Below, piece by piece: positions 6,293 to 8,156 of a DNA stretch of 8,156 nucleotides. Within the stretch, counting starts at the first letter, position 1; the number at the start of each line of letters is the position of its first letter. This DNA is from Reyranella sp. (lineage in GTDB: Bacteria > Pseudomonadota > Alphaproteobacteria > Reyranellales > Reyranellaceae), in assembly GCA_030681635.1 (NCBI GenBank), contig JAUXRT010000145.1, positions 1 through 8,156 on the forward strand. The letters are read 5' to 3'. Under the pieces are notes generated by a model. The model did not search any database. It saw only the letters and a list, made by a program, of their open reading frames with translations, and had not been told where the DNA came from. The translations under genes were made by a program, and so were the position numbers.

Positions 6293-7462
6293 ATGACCAC
6301 CCAGAACCCTGCCGCTTCCGAAACCGGCGATCCGCTGCTGCTGACGCCGGGCCCACTCACCACCTCGGCCAGCGTGAAGCAGGCCATGGTTCACGACTGG
6401 GGCTCGCGCGACGCGGGCTTCCTCGCCATCAACAAGATGGTGCTCGACAAGATCGTCGAGCTGGCCGGCGCACCCAATTCGGACGGAAAGGGCACGCACG
6501 TCACCGTGCCGGTTCAGGGCTCGGGCACCTTCGCCGTAGAAGCGATGATCACCAGCTTCGTGCCGAAGGCCGGCAAGCTGCTGGTCCTGATCAACGGCGC
6601 CTATGGCCAGCGGGCGCTCAAAATCGCCCAGATCGCCGGCCGCGCCACGGCCTCGCTCGAAACACCGGAAGACACGCCGCCCGATCTGGCCAAGCTTGAG
6701 GCGATGCTGGTGGGCGACAAGGACATCACCCACGTCTTCGCCGTCCACTGCGAGACCACCTCGGGCATCCTCAATCCCATCGCCGAGGTGGCGGCCATCG
6801 TCGCGAAGCAAGGCCGCCGCCTGCTGGTCGATTCGATGAGCGCGTTCGGCGCCCTCGAGATCGATGCCCGCAAGATCCATTACGACGCGCTCGCCGCCTC
6901 TTCGAACAAGTGCCTCGAAGGCGTGCCGGGCCTGGGTTTCATCGTCTGCCGCAACACCGCGCTGGCCGAGTGCAAGGGCAACGCCACGACGCTCGTGCTC
7001 GACCTGTTCGACCAGGCCGAGGCATTTGCGAAGACCGGCCAGTACCGTTTCACGCCGCCGATCCACGTCATCGTGGCGCTGGGCAAGGCGATCGAGGAGC
7101 ATGCGGCCGAAGGCGGCGTCGCCGGCCGCGGCAAGCGCTACCGCGACAATGCCAAGGTGCTGATCGACGGCATGCGCGCCATGGGATTTCAGACGCTGCT
7201 GCCGAACGACCTGCAGGCGCCGATCATCGTCACCTTCCACATGCCGACCGATCCCAAGTTCGTCTTCCAGCGCTTTTATGACGGGCTAAAAGATCGCGGC
7301 TATGTGATCTATCCGGGCAAGCTCACGGTGGCCGATTCCTTCCGCATGGGCTGCATCGGCCACCTCTACCCCGAGCACATGAAGGGCGCGCTTGCGGCCG
7401 TCCGTGAAGTGCTCGATGAACTGCGTGTCAGCAATGGCGGCCCCGCTTTGGCGGCGGAGTAG
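6293..7462 (+). CDS. phnW: 2-aminoethylphosphonate:pyruvate transaminase
   Basis: This 389-residue PLP-dependent class V aminotransferase converts AEP plus pyruvate to phosphonoacetaldehyde plus L-alanine in the cytoplasm. It tracks the Salmonella enzyme throughout: LLLTPGPLTTS (15-25), DWGSRDAGF (35-43), the PLP-phosphate loop QGSGTFAVEAM (75-85), NGAYGQR (101-107), HCETTSGILNPI (152-163), VDSMSAFG (179-186) with D180 pairing to the pyridine nitrogen, SSNKCLEGVPG (203-213) with K206 as the Schiff-base lysine, and YPGKLTVADSFRMG (340-353), where R351 matches the carboxylate-binding arginine (R340 in Salmonella). Length is normal for the family. ATG 6293 is the only sensible start: it leaves a short leader before TPGPLTTS, although the Shine-Dalgarno is weak. 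It forms an operon with phnA, 9 bases downstream, and is divergent from the LysR regulator. Alternatives such as serine-glyoxylate aminotransferase fit the motifs less well. Confidence 0.95.
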   Translation: MTTQNPAASETGDPLLLTPGPLTTSASVKQAMVHDWGSRDAGFLAINKMVLDKIVELAGAPNSDGKGTHVTVPVQGSGTFAVEAMITSFVPKAGKLLVLINGAYGQRALKIAQIAGRATASLETPEDTPPDLAKLEAMLVGDKDITHVFAVHCETTSGILNPIAEVAAIVAKQGRRLLVDSMSAFGALEIDARKIHYDALAASSNKCLEGVPGLGFIVCRNTALAECKGNATTLVLDLFDQAEAFAKTGQYRFTPPIHVIVALGKAIEEHAAEGGVAGRGKRYRDNAKVLIDGMRAMGFQTLLPNDLQAPIIVTFHMPTDPKFVFQRFYDGLKDRGYVIYPGKLTVADSFRMGCIGHLYPEHMKGALAAVREVLDELRVSNGGPALAAE

Positions 7463-7467
7463 GAGAG
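7461..7467 (+). promoter_or_regulatory. Ribosome binding site for phnA
   Basis: AGGAGAG overlaps the TAG stop of phnW; the AGGAG core lies 6 bases before ATG 7472. It fixes the phnA start and points to coupled translation of the two genes. Confidence 0.8.
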
Positions 7468-7471
7468 ACCC

Positions 7472-8156
7472 ATGGCACCCGACAGCATCAACACGATTGG
7501 CGGCGACATCACGGTCAACGGCCGCACCTATCGCTTGCCCAGGCAGCCCGTCGTCGTGGTCTGCATCGACGGCTCCGAGCCCGGCTACATCGAAGGCGCC
7601 GTCGAGGCGGGCCGGGCGCCGTGGTTCGCCAAGGTGTTTGAGCAGGGGACCAGCCTGATCGGCGATTGCGTCGTTCCCTCCTTCACCAATCCCAACAATC
7701 TCTCGATCGTCACCGGCCGGCCGCCTGAAGTGCACGGCATTTGCGGCAACTACTTCCTCGACCCCGACACCGGGAAAGAGGTGATGATGAACGACCCCAA
7801 GTTCCTCCGCGTCGAGACCCTGTTCCCGGCCTTCCAGCGTGCCGGTCTGCGCATCGCCGTCGTCACCGCCAAGGACAAGCTCCGCGGACTTCTGGGCAAG
7901 GGCCTCACGCTGGGCGCCGGCAAGGCTTGTAGCTTCTCCTCGGAGAAGTCCGACAAGGCGAGCCTGGCCGAGAACGGCATCGAGAACGTCAATGCCCTGG
8001 TCGGCATGCCGGTGCCCGACGTCTACAGCGCCGGCCTCTCGGAGTTCGTCTTCGCCGCCGGCGTGAAACTGATGGAACGCGACCGGCCGGAGATCATGTA
8101 TCTCTCGACCACCGACTACATCCAGCACAAGCACGCCCCGGGCACCCCCGTCGCCA
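7472..8156 (+). CDS. phnA: Phosphonoacetate hydrolase (partial, N-terminal 228 residues)
   Basis: The reading frame is open from ATG 7472 to the right edge, giving 228 residues of a protein that is normally a little over 400. It belongs to the alkaline phosphatase superfamily and hydrolyses phosphonoacetate to acetate and phosphate using two metal ions, usually zinc. Visible active-site elements are VVVVCIDGSEPGYI with metal ligand D33, VVPSFTNPNNLSIVTGRPP with the nucleophilic threonine T72, the substrate-contacting lysines in VTAKDKLRG (K134, K136), and STTDYIQHKHAPG with ligands D215 and H219. The remaining ligands (an Asp-His pair and a distal His) lie beyond the window. It follows phnW by 9 bases, as in phnWAY operons where PhnY oxidises phosphonoacetaldehyde to phosphonoacetate, so phnY is expected downstream. 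The TNPNN context and the gene order separate it from nucleotide pyrophosphatases of the same superfamily. Confidence 0.93.
   Translation, partial: MAPDSINTIGGDITVNGRTYRLPRQPVVVVCIDGSEPGYIEGAVEAGRAPWFAKVFEQGTSLIGDCVVPSFTNPNNLSIVTGRPPEVHGICGNYFLDPDTGKEVMMNDPKFLRVETLFPAFQRAGLRIAVVTAKDKLRGLLGKGLTLGAGKACSFSSEKSDKASLAENGIENVNALVGMPVPDVYSAGLSEFVFAAGVKLMERDRPEIMYLSTTDYIQHKHAPGTPVA

Noticed and set aside
6220..6387. 56-codon N-terminal extension of the LysR regulator
   Set aside because: It would run across the control region and antisense into phnW; the conserved helix-turn-helix begins right after the ATG at 6219.
5624..7240. Minus-strand open frame of 538 codons across phnW and the LysR gene
   Set aside because: It is antisense to phnW and then reads the LysR gene in a wrong frame; composition is low-complexity and no family pattern appears.

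Overview
This window looks like a chromosomal segment from a GC-rich alphaproteobacterium. Codon use is strongly G/C at third positions, and the genes resemble those of soil and marine Rhizobiales/Rhodospirillales-type organisms. It holds most of a catabolic cluster for 2-aminoethylphosphonate (AEP, ciliatine) and probably related aminophosphonates. No mobile elements, tRNA, rRNA or CRISPR arrays were seen. The genus cannot be fixed from the sequence.

Layout: (1) A tightly packed plus-strand operon enters from the left edge. It has the last 31 codons of a probable iron-containing alcohol dehydrogenase, then an 821-residue FAD oxidoreductase fused to a folate-binding GcvT-type domain (dimethylglycine/sarcosine dehydrogenase architecture), then a periplasmic binding protein strongly resembling the AEP-binding proteins of ABC importers (PhnS2 type). 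(2) Convergent to it, with stop codons directly abutting in the palindrome TGATCA, is a minus-strand Na/Pi-cotransporter-family protein with a C-terminal PhoU-like domain. (3) Upstream of the transporter on the same strand is a LysR-type regulator of the kind found beside AEP genes. (4) Divergent from the regulator, across a 73-bp AT-rich control region, come phnW (AEP:pyruvate transaminase) and phnA (phosphonoacetate hydrolase, cut by the right edge).

A working model: the binding protein captures AEP-like compounds; PhnW converts AEP to phosphonoacetaldehyde; an aldehyde dehydrogenase (PhnY, not in the window but expected nearby) makes phosphonoacetate; PhnA cleaves the C-P bond to acetate and phosphate. 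The Na/Pi-PhoU protein could balance or export the phosphate released, and the LysR protein probably controls the divergent units. PhnW and PhnA are secure calls. The most interesting inference is that the FAD/folate fusion enzyme removes N-methyl groups from methylated AEP and passes the one-carbon unit to tetrahydrofolate, feeding AEP to PhnW. This substrate is not proven by the sequence. The importer's permease and ATPase genes are not in the window.
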